DNA from: Trifolium pratense
Taxonomy: Eukaryota; Streptophyta; Magnoliopsida; Fabales; Fabaceae
Reading direction: 5' to 3'
Length of the DNA stretch: 64,000 bases
NCBI RefSeq assembly: GCF_020283565.1
Contig: NC_060063.1
Span: 41,252,856 to 41,316,855, forward strand
This document shows, piece by piece, positions 44,490 through 62,069 of the stretch. Under the pieces are notes generated by a model. The model saw nothing but the letters and a program-made list of their open reading frames with translations. It was not told the DNA's origin and made no database searches. Numbering within the stretch: the first letter of the stretch is position 1; every line of letters starts with the position of its first letter. The translations under genes and the position numbers were made by a program.

Positions 44490-44989
44490 CTGTCATCAAA
44501 TCCTGAGTTTGAACCCGAGACACTTCACTTATTCACCTTTAAGGTGGATTTTCTAGCCACTATGCTAACTTGACAAAAAAAATAACATAGTAACTTGAAA
44601 TTTGAATTTATTTTAATAAAAATTAATATAAAAATATGACATAAAATTGAATTTTGCTTATAAGGGTATGTAACTAAACTAGGGATACTGGATTGCTCAC
44701 CATAAAATAATTGTAGGAATTGGTTTTTTAATAACCTCAACACTCAACATGAAAGGGGGCGAGACAACAATAAACACTTGACATTTGACACCCCACTTTT
44801 ATGAAGACGAGCCGGTACTTGTGGAAGTGAAAGAATACAACAACATTTGAAGATCACTTCAAAAGACTGAGCAAGCCAACCTTGGTCATTTATAATCCGC
44901 TAGAGATATTAGATATTGTAAGCTGCAACATCAACATCTAGCTCTTCATTTGAAGGAAAACTATTTACATTAGATGGAAGCGACCGCAA

Positions 44990-45305
44990 GAGGGATGAAT
45001 CAAGCTCAACAATTACGGTGCTTACAAAGATAGGAGAGAAATTCAAAGCTATATATAGTGGGCTTCTTTGAGATTCAGATGGAAGATATTTTAAACGCTA
45101 CACTAGAAAGTTCGAAACTTGTGATCTTCTTCATGCTCAACTAACTGTCAGAATTATATACGAGGTTAGAGATTGTTTGGCGAGAGAATATATCTCATCT
45201 CGTTGTGGAAAGTGACTCTAAAATTCTTACAAACATGATCTCCATTAATTACAAGTTTAACGGGAATATCCAGATTTTGGTTCATCGCATCTATAAATCA
45301 TACTA
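44990..45305 (+). pseudogene. RNase H-like remnant of a LINE-type element
   Basis: Plus-strand translation in shifting frames gives SSLNNYGAYKD, then FETCDLLHAQL and finally WRENISHLVVESDSKILTNM, which are the ordered RNase H motifs. Several stops and frameshifts interrupt it. It lacks the C-terminal motif and any polymerase, so it is an old fossil. Confidence 0.65.
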
Positions 45306-45849
45306 AAAATTTTGTCCCTCACTCAATCACAATTTTTTTCCTAAATAAAAGTTGTCTAAAATACCAAAATCATTTATGCAGCAGACATCGTTAGTACAAG
45401 AAAAATAATTGTTTAATATCATAAAAATTTATTGTGTTATTCTGTTATGCGTTGTTTTATCTGGTGTTTATCTTGGCACACTCACAAAATATCAATTTTT
45501 CATTTTATTCTTTTAATTCTTTTATAAATAATAATAATAAAATAATTTCAAATCATTTACATCATTAATAAATATAGAATAATTACACATGAATGAAAGA
45601 CAAACAGACAATAAGCTACACCGCTAATCCTTTTTTAATAGCAAAACCATCCGCTTAAAAATAAGATCCATAAACCTAGAAGACACAATATTGATGCATG
45701 ACATTTTGAAACTCTTTGCAAAAAAATCACGGCATTTGGCGTTAGGGAGCCAAAAATGTCAAATGGAAATGATATATAAAAACATGTTGATTATTATAAT
45801 ATATTTTTTCATGTTTGTCACTTTGCTTGAAGTAGCTTTGAGGGCCGCA

Positions 45850-46140
45850 TGTCCCACCGACAGTCAAGTCCACAATGTTGGGTCTTGAGGGGGTCCGGGG
45901 GATAATCACATCGGGCCTTGAACAACTTCACAAGTGAGTTGGACAGTCCACACTTTAACCCAAAACCTTAAGTTGTTAGGTTTACGAGTCCTCTCACTTA
46001 TAAATCATTCAACATTCATTGTTTCATCCGATATGAGACTCAACTCACACTTGAAATATCAACACACACATACATGTTTTCCTAATACCCATCCACCCAT
46101 GCACCATAACACCCTTCGGCCTGAGAGTCGATCTTCCATT
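45850..46140. repeat. Dispersed LTR/TRIM-like repeat fragment
   Basis: A GC-richer stretch with TGTTGGGTCTTGAGGG, GAGTTGGACAGTCCACAC, TAAGTTGTTAGGTTTACGAG and CCTCTCACTTATAAATC. It resembles a common small legume repeat and partly mirrors the one at 22193-22310. Borders and class are uncertain. Confidence 0.35.
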
Positions 46141-46216
46141 TTATAAGTCAGTAAAATTATTCACAACCACTTCTTTTTTCATATATTTATGTGCGTCTTA
46201 AAATATAAAAAAGAAA

Positions 46217-46378
46217 AATGTTAACATGTGTATCAAAGTCACATGTTAAGATTCTAAATATCTTAACATTTGAAATTTGTGTATTTAATTTCTTAAACAT
46301 TAAATTTCTTTTCTAACATTAAATACAATTTTATATATTTAGAATATTAACATGTACAGGTGTACATGTTAACGTGAC
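46217..46378. mobile_element. MITE with GTTAACATGT termini
   Basis: The left end ATGTTAACATGTGTATC and the right end GGTGTACATGTTAACGTG are inverted. The interior has complementary TCTAAATATCTTAACATT and ATTAGAATATTAACATG-like words. Same family as the element at 47667. Confidence 0.55.
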
Positions 46379-46558
46379 CCTGTAAAAAATTCACATTTTA
46401 CTTTTACGTACTCAAAAAATGTGCACATGCTGTTATATGCTTTAGTTTGATGGTTTGACTAAAACTTAAGGCGTTTTATGAAAAGGAAAGTTGTTCTATG
46501 TAAAAACTCAAAACCGTTGTGATGATAAACTTATGGATTAGTAAAACACAGCTAAGCC

Positions 46559-47277
46559 CAGGGCCGGTTCCGAGATTTTGGAGGTCCAGGGCAAATAAAA
46601 AAAATAGACCCCTAATAAAAAGATTATATAATTTTTTTAAAAAAAGAACATCATTTATATAAAATATAAATAACATCAATAATATAAAATAGTTATATTC
46701 TAATCAATAATAACAAAATATATTTTCAAACTAATATCATTAAAAATTGATATTGTTTTTAATAAAAATTGCAACATAATTTTAGAAATTAATTCTTTAT
46801 TTTAAAAGAAATAACAAAATATAGTTTAAGAAAAATAAAGTAGTAAAATTATCTATGGATTATAGAGTGATTGTATTTATAGAAAAAAAAAACTTATTAT
46901 TTTATAAAAAGAAACACAATTGTATAAAAAAAAAAACACAATTTTTTAAATAATTTATGTAAAGTTTAATATGAATGGATACAATTATTTGTTGGTGGTA
47001 GTGGGCTCTCAATTCCCTTCATCACTATTTCTATTCTCTTAGAATAAAAGAAAACAAAACAAAAAAAGTATAACTGCTCCTACTCGAACACAGAACCACT
47101 TGTGTGCAGGAACAGGGTGCTAGCCAATGCGCCAAATTGAATTTCTTGTTATATTTTATCTTCATCAGCTACTTATTCTATTATCAAGATGATGGGCTTA
47201 TAAAAAAAAATTGGGGCCCCAATTTTTTAGGGGTCCTAGGCTGGGACCCTGCTTGTCCTGGCCCAAAACCGGGCCTG
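46559..47277. mobile_element. hAT-type non-autonomous element, 719 bp, CAGGGCCGG termini
   Basis: It starts CAGGGCCGGTTCCGAG and ends AAAACCGGGCCTG, an inverted pair. The flanks GCTAAGCC (46551-46558) and GATAAGCC (47278-47285) match at 7 of 8 positions. The CAGGG-type terminus and 8-bp duplication fit hAT. The interior is very AT-rich with no transposase. The subterminal GGGGCCCC and GGGTCCTAGG words are typical of this kind of element. Confidence 0.75.
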
Positions 47278-47590
47278 GATAAGCCTCACTAACAAAACCG
47301 CGGCCATTTACTCTCTGCCAGTGCCAGCCTTTCCCAAACCGTGTGAATGATAAAATTCACACCTTAACCACATAATCATCACACTTGGCAACTTGCATGA
47401 CCAAATTCTAGGTACAAACACCAATCACTCACTCCTAAACTAAACAAACAAAGAAATGTAAGTAACACACTCAACAATTATTCAGAATGTGCTTACTTTT
47501 GTTGGTTAAGATGCTAAGTATAGATTAATTATGTGCTGCCAAACACTATGATGTTAACTTGTTACTCATAATTATTAAAATAAAGATGCT

Positions 47591-47614
47591 AACCGGTGTC
47601 CCGGGGCACCGGTT
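47591..47614. repeat. GC-rich palindrome, 24 bp
   Basis: AACCGGTG and CACCGGTT arms around TCCCGGGG, in otherwise AT-rich DNA. It may be a solo end of a foldback element; the flanks give no more. Confidence 0.6.
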
Positions 47615-47666
47615 AAGAAAATCAAAAAGAGAAAGTTTTGAATAGAAAATAACATTTTTTAAATTT

Positions 47667-47836
47667 GGGTCTTGTTAACATGTGCATATAGGGCACGTAT
47701 CTTAATATAGAAATTTATAATTTAATGATACAAGACATTTAATGCTTGAAAAGTTAAAATGCACAAATTTTAAGACATAATTTCTATTTTTACTACCTTA
47801 ACATGTGTCATATATGCACATGTTAACATTCTCCTT
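47667..47836. mobile_element. MITE with GTTAACATGTGCATAT termini
   Basis: The left end TTGTTAACATGTGCATAT and the right end ATATGCACATGTTAACATT are inverted; the interior AT-rich arms also pair. It is a sister of the element at 46217-46378, 1.3 kb away, with the hAT element between them. Confidence 0.65.
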
Positions 47837-48426
47837 TAAATTTTTGAGGAGTTGACTGCACAAACTCCAATGTTAAATTACTATTTTTGCTCCTTTAACC
47901 AATATTTCGCGACACTATTTACCATTTTCCTAAAATAAAAATGAATTTGTTACCCGTTCTAGGTATTGTTCTAAGTGATAATAAATTTGAGTAGTAGTGA
48001 GATGTACAATCTCTAAATCTTATTATACATATAAAATTATACATATAAAAAGAAATTAAATATTTTTACCAAAAAAAATTAAATAAAAAGAGAATTCATC
48101 TTATATATCCTATAGATTCACGATTGTCGACACTAACCTAATTTTTCGATTATTTCTTATTAAATGTTGTATTAAAAATCTTTGTTTTAAGTTGTTGCAT
48201 GTCTAAAGTATAGATCAAATTTAAAACTTTAATTAAATTAGAAGAAACTCGTGTTATCTGATCTAAACGATATTTGTTGCTTACTCTGAATCTTACTAAC
48301 AAAGAAGCATCTTAGAGAGAAGTCAAGAACAATTCAACACGTTCTCATCCCAACAATCATTAATATAAAAAGCATTTACTTCCTCACCTAAATATTATAG
48401 TACTGCGTATCATCCTATCTTTCCCA

Positions 48427-48434
48427 TATAAAAA
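48427..48434 (+). promoter_or_regulatory. TATA box of the AtPME1-like gene
   Basis: TATAAAAA 201 bp before the ATG. Transcription about 30 bp downstream would give a 5' UTR of about 170 nt, rich in CAAA and ACAACAAC, as is common in plant leaders. Confidence 0.6.
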
Positions 48435-48627
48435 CCCAACTAAAGTCCCACAATAAACCCCAACCCAAACCAAACCAAACCAAATAAACAAAACAACAAC
48501 AACATAGAACACTCAAACCTCAAAAAAGACACACATAGTTAACAACAACATTGTTCTGTTTTCACTTTTCACTGTACACACACTCTCTTCTCATCTTCTC
48601 TTCCAAACAGAGCACAAAACAAACACA

Positions 48628-51600
48628 ATGGATACTATGAAATCTTTCAAAGGTTACGGCAAAGTAGACGAAATAGAACAACAAGCATTTAAAAAAAAGA
48701 CACGTAAGCGCATCACAATCATAATAATCTCCACCGTTATTCTATTAGCGGTTATAATTGCTGCGGTTGCAGGAATCCTCATACACAAGCGCAACACCTC
48801 ATCATCCTCTTCCTCTGACTCGCTCCCTAAAACTCAGTTAACACCCGCCACTTCACTCAAAGCAGTTTGCGAGGCAACTCAGTACCCTAACTCGTGCTTC
48901 TCCGCAATCTCATCTCTTCCAGATTCCAACACTACCGATCCTGAACAACTCTTCAAACTCTCTCTCAAAGTCGCCATTGATGAATTATCAAATCTCACGC
49001 GCGGTTTCAGTGATAAAATCAAAGCGAGTGGTGACACGCGCCTTAAGAAAGCGATTGAAGTTTGCGGTTCGGTTTTGAACGATTCGTTAGATCGGCTTAA
49101 CGATTCAATGTCGACGATTGTTTCCGGTGAGAAGATTCTTTCTCCGACGAAGATTCGTGATGTTGAGACGTGGATTAGTGCGGCGATAACGGATCATGAC
49201 ACGTGTTTAGATGCCGTTGGTGAATTGAACTCAACCGCTGCGAAAAATATTCGTAGTGAAATTGAAACCGCGATGAGAAACTCGACGGAGTTTGCTAGTA
49301 ACAGTTTAGCGATTGTGACGAAGGTGATTAGACTCTTATCGAATTTCGAGGTTTCGAATCATCACCGGAGATTGCTCGGAGATTTTCCGGAGTGGTTAGG
49401 AGCGGCGGAGAGGAGGTTGCTTGCGGCGGAAGGGAATGGGACTACGGTGATACCTGATACGCCGGATGCGGTTGTGGCGAAGGATGGAAGTGGTCAGTAT
49501 AAGACGATTGGGGAGGCGTTGAAGATTGTACCGAAGAAGAGTTTGAAGAGATTTGTGGTGTATGTGAAGAAAGGAGAATATGTAGAGAATATTGATTTGG
49601 ATAAGAATACATGGAATGTGATGATTTACGGCGACGGTATGACGGAAACCGTCGTAAGTGGTAGCCGGAATTTCATGGATGGCACACCTACGTTTGAAAC
49701 TGCAACTTTTGGTAAATTTTTAAATTTATTTTCTCTATTATAATATGCATTCAGAAATGATATTTGTTTGATTAAGGCAAGGCAATTTATAATTTCAGTT
49801 TTTTTTTTTTTTAACCAAAGTTATTGATTTAGTTTTACACCGACTTTCGTATAGGTAGAAGTTTTTTAATTATCGGTTTAAATGCAGTTTTGATCTCTCT
49901 CATTTTTAATTGTGCAATTTGTCTCCATTTCGGAAATTTTGATCGATGTATGATTTTGACGATCTAATTTGATAACGTGCAATACGTTGTTCACTCCTAG
50001 TCTTTGCCTCTTGTATCATTTCAATTAATTTTCTTTTGATTCCGTACGCTTGTTCACGATTCATTTTAACACCCCATATTTGAAAACTCTAAAGTCTAAA
50101 CAATTAGAACCTTCATTTTCATGTTAATTCACCATACAAGATGATAGGTTTAGGATATCTTTGGATTGATGATGAATTTGGCAAAATCATATTTATCACT
50201 GTGATTTTGATAAAAGTTACATTTTTGAGTTTCTACAAAATGATGGTGACGATATGAATTCGCCAAACTCACCACCAAATAGAAATATACACTTAGCTTA
50301 GTATGGATTTGTACAAAATTGTTGCCTTGTTGATTGTTGAAGGGACGAAATTGTTAGTAATCAACTTGCCTGTTTCATTATCATGGGAATAATTCAAGTT
50401 TAATGGAGAAGCATGTGGCATGTGCTTTAGTGGGAAATTTCTGTTTTGTTTGTCTGGAATCTCACATGGTTACTTCAATGCTATCATGTGAGCTTGATCT
50501 GAACTTAGGGTCCATGAAATTTGTTGCCTGACCCCCTCCCCCTTTCATTTTCTGAGCCACCAAGAATCATTGCTGTTTTGATTATGAAAGGATATTTTGT
50601 TTAGATATTTTTTCCACCTTCAATTTGCATACCTCCCATGTGGATACTAGTTTTATATCCACATCATCAATAATATCCTTACTATTCACATACGCAGTCT
50701 GGATACATCAAACGCGGTTTACCGGTGTTTTCAAATAGCTGCTATAGCATAGCGGAATTTGAACAAATCACTATTATTCAGCAAATGAACTTTTTAATAA
50801 TACAAAGTTTTATCGAATAGCGGCTAGTGTGGCACTTTAGCAATGTAGCATAGCAGAATTTGAACAAACTATTATTTTCTGATATCTGCGGCTTAGGAGC
50901 TGACCTTTTCTTTTGCTTGAAACTAGATATTGATGCAAACTTTTGCAAGAGCTTTCCTAATGTTAACTAGTGAAAATTTTATTTGCAGCATCCCTTTCAA
51001 ATAGGATTAAATTAAACCCAAATTGCACACCATACAGCATACATATATATATGATACAATAGTTCAACATAAGATCTTGATATCTGCAGCTGTTATACTA
51101 ATTGGGATTCTGTTGATTTTTTTGCAGCTGTTAAAGGTAAGGGATTCATTGCTAAAGACATACAATTCAAGAACACAGCAGGTGCATCTAAGCACCAGGC
51201 TGTGGCATTACGATCCGGCTCGGATGAATCTGTGTTCTATAGGTGTTCATTTGTGGGATTTCAGGATACCCTTTATGCACATTCAAACCGTCAATTCTAC
51301 CGCGACTGTGACATTACAGGTACAATAGACTTCATATTCGGAAACGCAGCTGTTGTGTTCCAAAATTGCAAAATCATGCCTAGGCAACCAATGGCAAACC
51401 AGTTCAACACCATCACAGCTCAGGGTAAGAAGGATCCTAATCAAAACACTGGAATTGTGATCCAGAAATCAACTATCACTACACTACCTAATGATAATCT
51501 CATAGCACCTACTTACCTTGGTAGACCATGGAAAGATTTCTCCACTACTATTATCATGAAATCACAGATTGGATCATTCTTGAAACCAGTAGGGTGGATA

Positions 51601-51813
51601 AGTTGGGTTTTCAATGTGGATCCTCCAAGTAGCATCCTCTATGCTGAATACCAGAACACTGGGCCAGGAGCAGCAGTAGACCAGAGAGTCAAATGGGCCG
51701 GTTATAAGTCCGCTCTCGAAGACGGAGAAGCTCTGAAGTTCACTGTGGATTCCTTTATCCAGGGTCCGGAGTGGTTGCCAAATGCTGCTGTGCAGTTTGA
51801 TTCTACCTTGTAA
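48628..51813 (+). CDS. PME1: Type-I pectin methylesterase with PMEI pro-region (AtPME1-like)
   Basis: Two exons (48628-49711, 51128-51813) total 1770 nt, 589 aa. Same reaction as the upstream PME, demethylesterification of pectin in the wall. The N-terminus MKSFKGYGKVDE and a basic KKKTRKR patch precede a signal anchor at about residues 29-52. The PMEI-like pro-domain has Cys81 and Cys90 and runs to about 240. Processing motifs RRLL occur at 247-250 and 262-265. The catalytic domain shows QAVALR (Gln385), FQDTLY (Gln407, Asp408), DFIFGN (Asp429) and LGRPW (Arg494). The single 1416-bp intron lies at the same codon and phase (first base of Ala362) as intron 2 of the PME at 32363, but the pro-domain intron is absent. 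The N-terminus and SNQFNTITAQGKKDPNQ-like wording match the Arabidopsis PME1 branch, so the two genes are not recent tandem copies. Confidence 0.94.
50725..50880. mobile_element. Decayed hAT MITE in the PME1-like intron
   Basis: It contains the family words GTTTTCAAATAGCTGCTATAG, CATAGCGGAATTTGAACAAA (twice, the second as GCATAGCAGAATTTGAAC) and ATACAAAGTTTTATCGAATAGC, as in the copies at 58-60 kb. The ends are eroded and no duplication is readable. Confidence 0.6.
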
Positions 51814-53514
51814 TTTTAATACATTACTGACACAATACCCTATAAATGCATGAAATTTATTGTCCTATCATACCCTTGTAAGTTGTAACTTGTATTGCAC
51901 TCATTTTTTTTGACCTGCTTTTGAATTGTTGTAAAATTAGTAGTTAATGCAGTGTGGAAACATATTTCAAAACTAGAATATTTTAAACATATTTAAAAGA
52001 CATGTAAAATTGTATTGACTTTTGATTATATAAGTAAACTTTTGCTGCTTCAATTTAGACTGATATAGGAATTTCTATTGATTGGATGATATACGCAATA
52101 ATATTAACTACGAAGATTTAAGCCAAAGTTACCTTTTCAACTAAAGAAAGGAATTTTGATTTAATATCGAGAAAGTTTTTTCTTCATCATATTCAAAATG
52201 TAACGAGAAGAAGGTTTTAGAAATCTTTTGGTAGATCATAGACGCTCCGATCTATATAACTAAATATTTAGTGATTTTGATATGAATAAGAGACGTGATA
52301 TGATCATTGTGAACATTGCTAGAGACAAATACTTGTGATTCTGTCATAATCTTTTCTACATTTAGTAATCAATGTGAGAAGATTTTGGTTGATGTCTTGA
52401 ACCATCTGGGGATGCTGGAAGCATTTTATAGCAAAATTGAACATGGAGGGACCAGAGATTTGAAAAACCACTCCACATGATAACCATTAGGGAAAGGAGC
52501 TTTCAAGTTTGGCATATTGAACATGGAACATTTAGGGCATGTTATCCATATGCTCTTGACTTATGCAACCAATATCTCTCTCTTATTCATGAATAATATC
52601 AACATAGTCATACCAAAAATTTTGTAAAGGAAATCAGATTTGTAGATAAGATTAGGGCCTCTTACTAAAATGAGCTTATTTATCTTAGATATTAATCCCA
52701 ACCTGAAGAATTTCATATGAAATGACAAATAGCTTGGCATGACCTAATCTTATGTTAAATCATTTTCATCATCCGCTAACATCAAACATTTTATTTATTG
52801 CTTCTCAAGTTTGGAAAGATTGATTTTGTAAATGTTGTTTTTCTTCTTTATGGGAAAAAGTATGGATCCACTTGTTTAATTTGACTAACAATTGGCCATC
52901 TTTTCTTATTAAAAATGACATCATAATGAATGTCGCTTAATTGCCTTATGTTCAGTAAATTGTGTTTAGTCCAGTGAAATATTTCTTGTAAGGGAAGGAA
53001 ATTGTTACCTATGCGGCCAAAGCCTAAGACCTTACCCTTTTGGTTCCCTCCAAAGCCTATGTGTTATGAGCATGTCCAAATACCATGTGAGTGACTTGTA
53101 GTAAGTTAAGTGTTGAGTGCCTTTATAGACGGGACACATGATCCGCGTGTGAACCCGACTCCAATCCCTTCTTCCACCTGACCCTCAACTTGCTTTGTCA
53201 GAACAGGTTCACAAACCATCGGGCCGAGTTTTGAAAGTTTTGACTTCACAACTTTCAAGAAAATAGTTTTAAATTTGAATTCTTAACGAGTATTCCTAAG
53301 ACATTTATCGTGATTAGACACATTATAGACATTTTGTCTTTTTTAAGCAATATATAGATTTTTTGTCTAAATTATAGTAATATATTTGAACATTTAATTT
53401 TGAATATCAACACAAATTAACATCATTACAAGAATTCCAAAAAAAAAAAAAAACGGTCTAGTCTTTTTTTTTTTGGTTACATAAGAGAAAAAAGAAAACC
53501 AAAAACAACAAAGG
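51814..53514. other. PME1-like 3' UTR and spacer
   Basis: The first 150-200 bp are probably 3' UTR. Beyond that I see no coding frame. A GC-richer stretch at about 53000-53230 (TGATCCGCGTGTGAACCCG) looks like retroelement debris but has no readable ends or domain. Confidence 0.45.
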
Positions 53515-53745
53515 AATTACTCCCTAATAAATTCTACGCCCCAATCATCCTCCAAAAATCACTGGGCGGGGCAGATATCTTCACCAAAGGCGAGCTCGAG
53601 ATGGTACTCATTTTTGCTAAAACATCCGCACAAGCATTTCCCTCACGTAGCGTATATGTAATAATCACCTCTCAATCACTATCTAGCATCTTCCGTATAG
53701 TATGAATCTCATTAGCAAAACGGTCATGCATTTCCAAATATCATT
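53515..53745 (-). pseudogene. RNase H C-terminal remnant
   Basis: The minus strand reads YLEMHDRFANEIHTIRKM, a stop, and then VIITYTLREGNACADVLAKM, followed by SPPLVKISAPP-like sequence. LREGNACADVLAK is the usual final RNase H motif of plant LINE-type elements. Two stops are present. A 29-bp segment at its 5' side recurs inverted at 54611-54639. Confidence 0.65.
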
Positions 53746-54589
53746 TAATTGGAAGATTTGTGATTTTTTTTTTTTTGTGTTTTTGGTATTGCGGAATTTA
53801 GTGGGATATATTTTTTGTGAAGATACGGAGAAGACAATATATTTTTACATGGAGAATACTCTCATGTTCTTATTTTTCTTTCTCATATATTATTCATAAC
53901 AATATGACTATATATATATATATATAGATCTACATAAAAACAAATCATATATTTTAAATAATAAACTAATCCTAAATATTCAAAACAAAAAATATTAATC
54001 TTAAACCCTAATATTATTTTATTTGAAATATAAAATATAAAATATATTTTAATCTAAAATCTTCAAAATGGAAACCTTTGAAATCAACTGATCTGCTTTG
54101 TTCTCAGCTGGGATAGTAACTTGTTTAATAAGATATGTCTTCAAAATGGAAATCTTTGAATCACAGATGCAGGCAAAATCCAATTTCCATTGGAAATAAA
54201 ATCACACACCTTTGAGCTAAGCATGTGTTGAATGTTGACAGGAATCTGAAGAGAGCTAGAGAGAGTAGAAACACATCAATTGTCTGTTCAAAAAATCATA
54301 CACCTGCGGCCATTTACAAACATAATTTTCAGCACTTTATATATCATATAATATATATACATTGATATGTTGTTTCTCTTGTAAACAATGCACAAGAATA
54401 AAGGGAAAAAAAAATTGGTTTTATATTTAATTTGTCAACAATATGTACATTATCTTTCGATAAATATTCTTCAATTATTGAGAGAGACAACTCGTCTTTT
54501 AATTCTCTCCTCTTATATTCTACTCAATGCAGCATTATAGTGTTAGAAAATCATTGTGGCAAGTATTTAAAGTTATGTAGTCAATCCAC

Positions 54590-54870
54590 GATATAAAATG
54601 TTTCTATATGAAATCTTCCAATTAAATGATATTTGGAAACATTGTGAAAAATCTTGGACCCCTCAATCCAAAATTATGATCACGTATGCTTTAGTTAATA
54701 TTTTCGACACAATATGGCATTCTAGAAATCAAGCTAGATTTAATGGCATAAAAATTAATTGACAATATGCATTGCATCCATTATTCTAGAAATCAAGCTA
54801 GATTTAATGGCATTCAAATTAATTGACAATATGCATTGCATCCATTATTTCTAATCCCTCATTGTCCGGC
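54590..54870 (+). pseudogene. LINE-derived remnant with a 64-bp tandem duplication
   Basis: The plus strand can be read WTPQSKIMITYALVNIFDTI and WHSRNQARFNGIKIN, resembling the IWHARN-type region found between zf-RVT and RNase H domains of plant LINEs. The segment starting TCTAGAAATCAAGC is tandemly duplicated with a 64-bp period (54721-54784 and 54785-54848). No intact domain remains. Confidence 0.55.
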
Positions 54871-55311
54871 AACAAAACCAAGCATCATGTCTCCAACAAA
54901 AAAAAACAAAGCATCATTCCTTTTGTATAACATATTTTCTCACACTAGCACGTTAGCAATTTATTGTCTTTGATTTTGTCTGCATTAACCATGAAAGCCA
55001 AAGATGAGTTTATGGTTTGATTGATTTCTATGAACTTGGAAAACCAAGAAGCCAATAAAATGTTTTCTACCAATTGTGGCAAAAAAATCAGAAAAATAAT
55101 TCAAGCGTGTTTTAGCATAAACTAATTTTACAATCAAATTAGTCCATGTATACGTGAAAAGTGACATGAACGAACACGTCAACATTTAACATTTCATCAT
55201 TCAACATCTAAATTTTACGGTAAGACTCATTTGATTAATCTGAAGTATTTTAACCATTTACAAAAAAATATTATGAACTAAATTAATCAATCATCAGAAA
55301 TTCAACACGAA
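54871..55311. other. Spacer, nothing recognised
   Basis: AT-rich DNA without coding or element features that I can support. Confidence 0.5.
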
Positions 55312-55655
55312 GGCTCTATTTGGTAAAAAAATAGCGGATATCTGATAAGATAGTTTATAGCGGATGCGCTTATAACGGATAGCTTATAAGTTAACTTTTT
55401 TATAGCGAATAAGCTAGCAGATTGAATTTGTAATGTTTGGTAAAATTAGCGGTTGAACTAGCTTTATAAGTGTGAAATGACATAAAAAATTAATATTTAA
55501 TTTTTTTCAAGTAATACGATAGGGGTAAAATTGGAAGAATCGACATAAGCTATAAGCGCATACGCTACTTGAAATAATGTTTGAAAAATAAGTTATAAGC
55601 TAGTAAAATAAGCTATAAGTTCTTTTATAAAAACTGTTACCAAACCGAGCTTTTA
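55312..55655. mobile_element. MITE with CTATTTGGTAA termini
   Basis: The left end GGCTCTATTTGGTAAAAAAA and the right end TTACCAAACCGAGC form an inverted pair. The interior is rich in ATAAGCTATAAG and AGCGGATA words. It shares vocabulary with the elements at 30461 and 13.4 kb. It ends about 400 bp before the AlaAT start codon, so it forms part of the upstream promoter region. Confidence 0.6.
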
Positions 55656-55867
55656 GTTTATAAGCTACTGTAAGCTACTACTCCCTTCGTACCACAATAT
55701 ATATCGTTTTGACACTTTTACACATATTAAGAAAGATAACTAATATTGTATAGAAAAAAGAGATTATGAGTTAATTTATAAAATTGTACTTCATTGCTAA
55801 TATAAAACGATGTATATGTAATAAAAAAAGGGAAGAAAAAAAAGGGTACAAGAACAGTATAAGGAGG

Positions 55868-56036
55868 TATATATTCGATAAAAAAACGTGGGGCGGCTCA
55901 TGGACAAGTAAAAACGTTTCACCAAATCATAGGTTGTTTTGTTGTCTTGTGCTACAATACAAGAGCTTCTAGAGACACCACGTTATACTTTTCAACACTA
56001 TCACACACAAAACCAAAACAAATCTCTTATATATAC
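55868..56036 (+). promoter_or_regulatory. AlaAT core promoter region with two TATA-like boxes
   Basis: TATATATT lies at 55868-55875 and TTATATATAC at 56027-56036. The first is 178 bp before the first ATG (56054) and would give an ordinary leader. The second is only about 20 bp before that ATG, so transcription 25-35 bp downstream would begin after it and expose the next in-frame ATG at 56183. See the finding on dual targeting. Confidence 0.5.
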
Positions 56037-56053
56037 TCCCAACCAACCATCCA

Positions 56054-62069
<6,016 letters not shown>

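Larger units (their letters stand above)
43083..44580 (+). mobile_element. SINE interrupted by a 1.35-kb insertion
   Basis: The head half (GTGAGCTTAACTCGGTTGG, 43086-43104, up to about 43139) and the tail half (CCTGAGTTTGAACCCGAGAC onward, to CTAACTTGAC and poly-A at about 44580) together make one SINE of the 35677 family in plus orientation. The halves are separated by an insert at about 43140-44489. The pentamer CCTGA occurs on both sides of the insert, as a 5-bp target-site duplication would. Confidence 0.65.

Noticed and set aside
43150..44500. A CRISPR-like or satellite array suggested by repeated CATCGTG words
   Set aside because: Spacing is irregular, units are inverted as well as direct, and the host is a plant; it is a hairpin cluster within a mobile insert.
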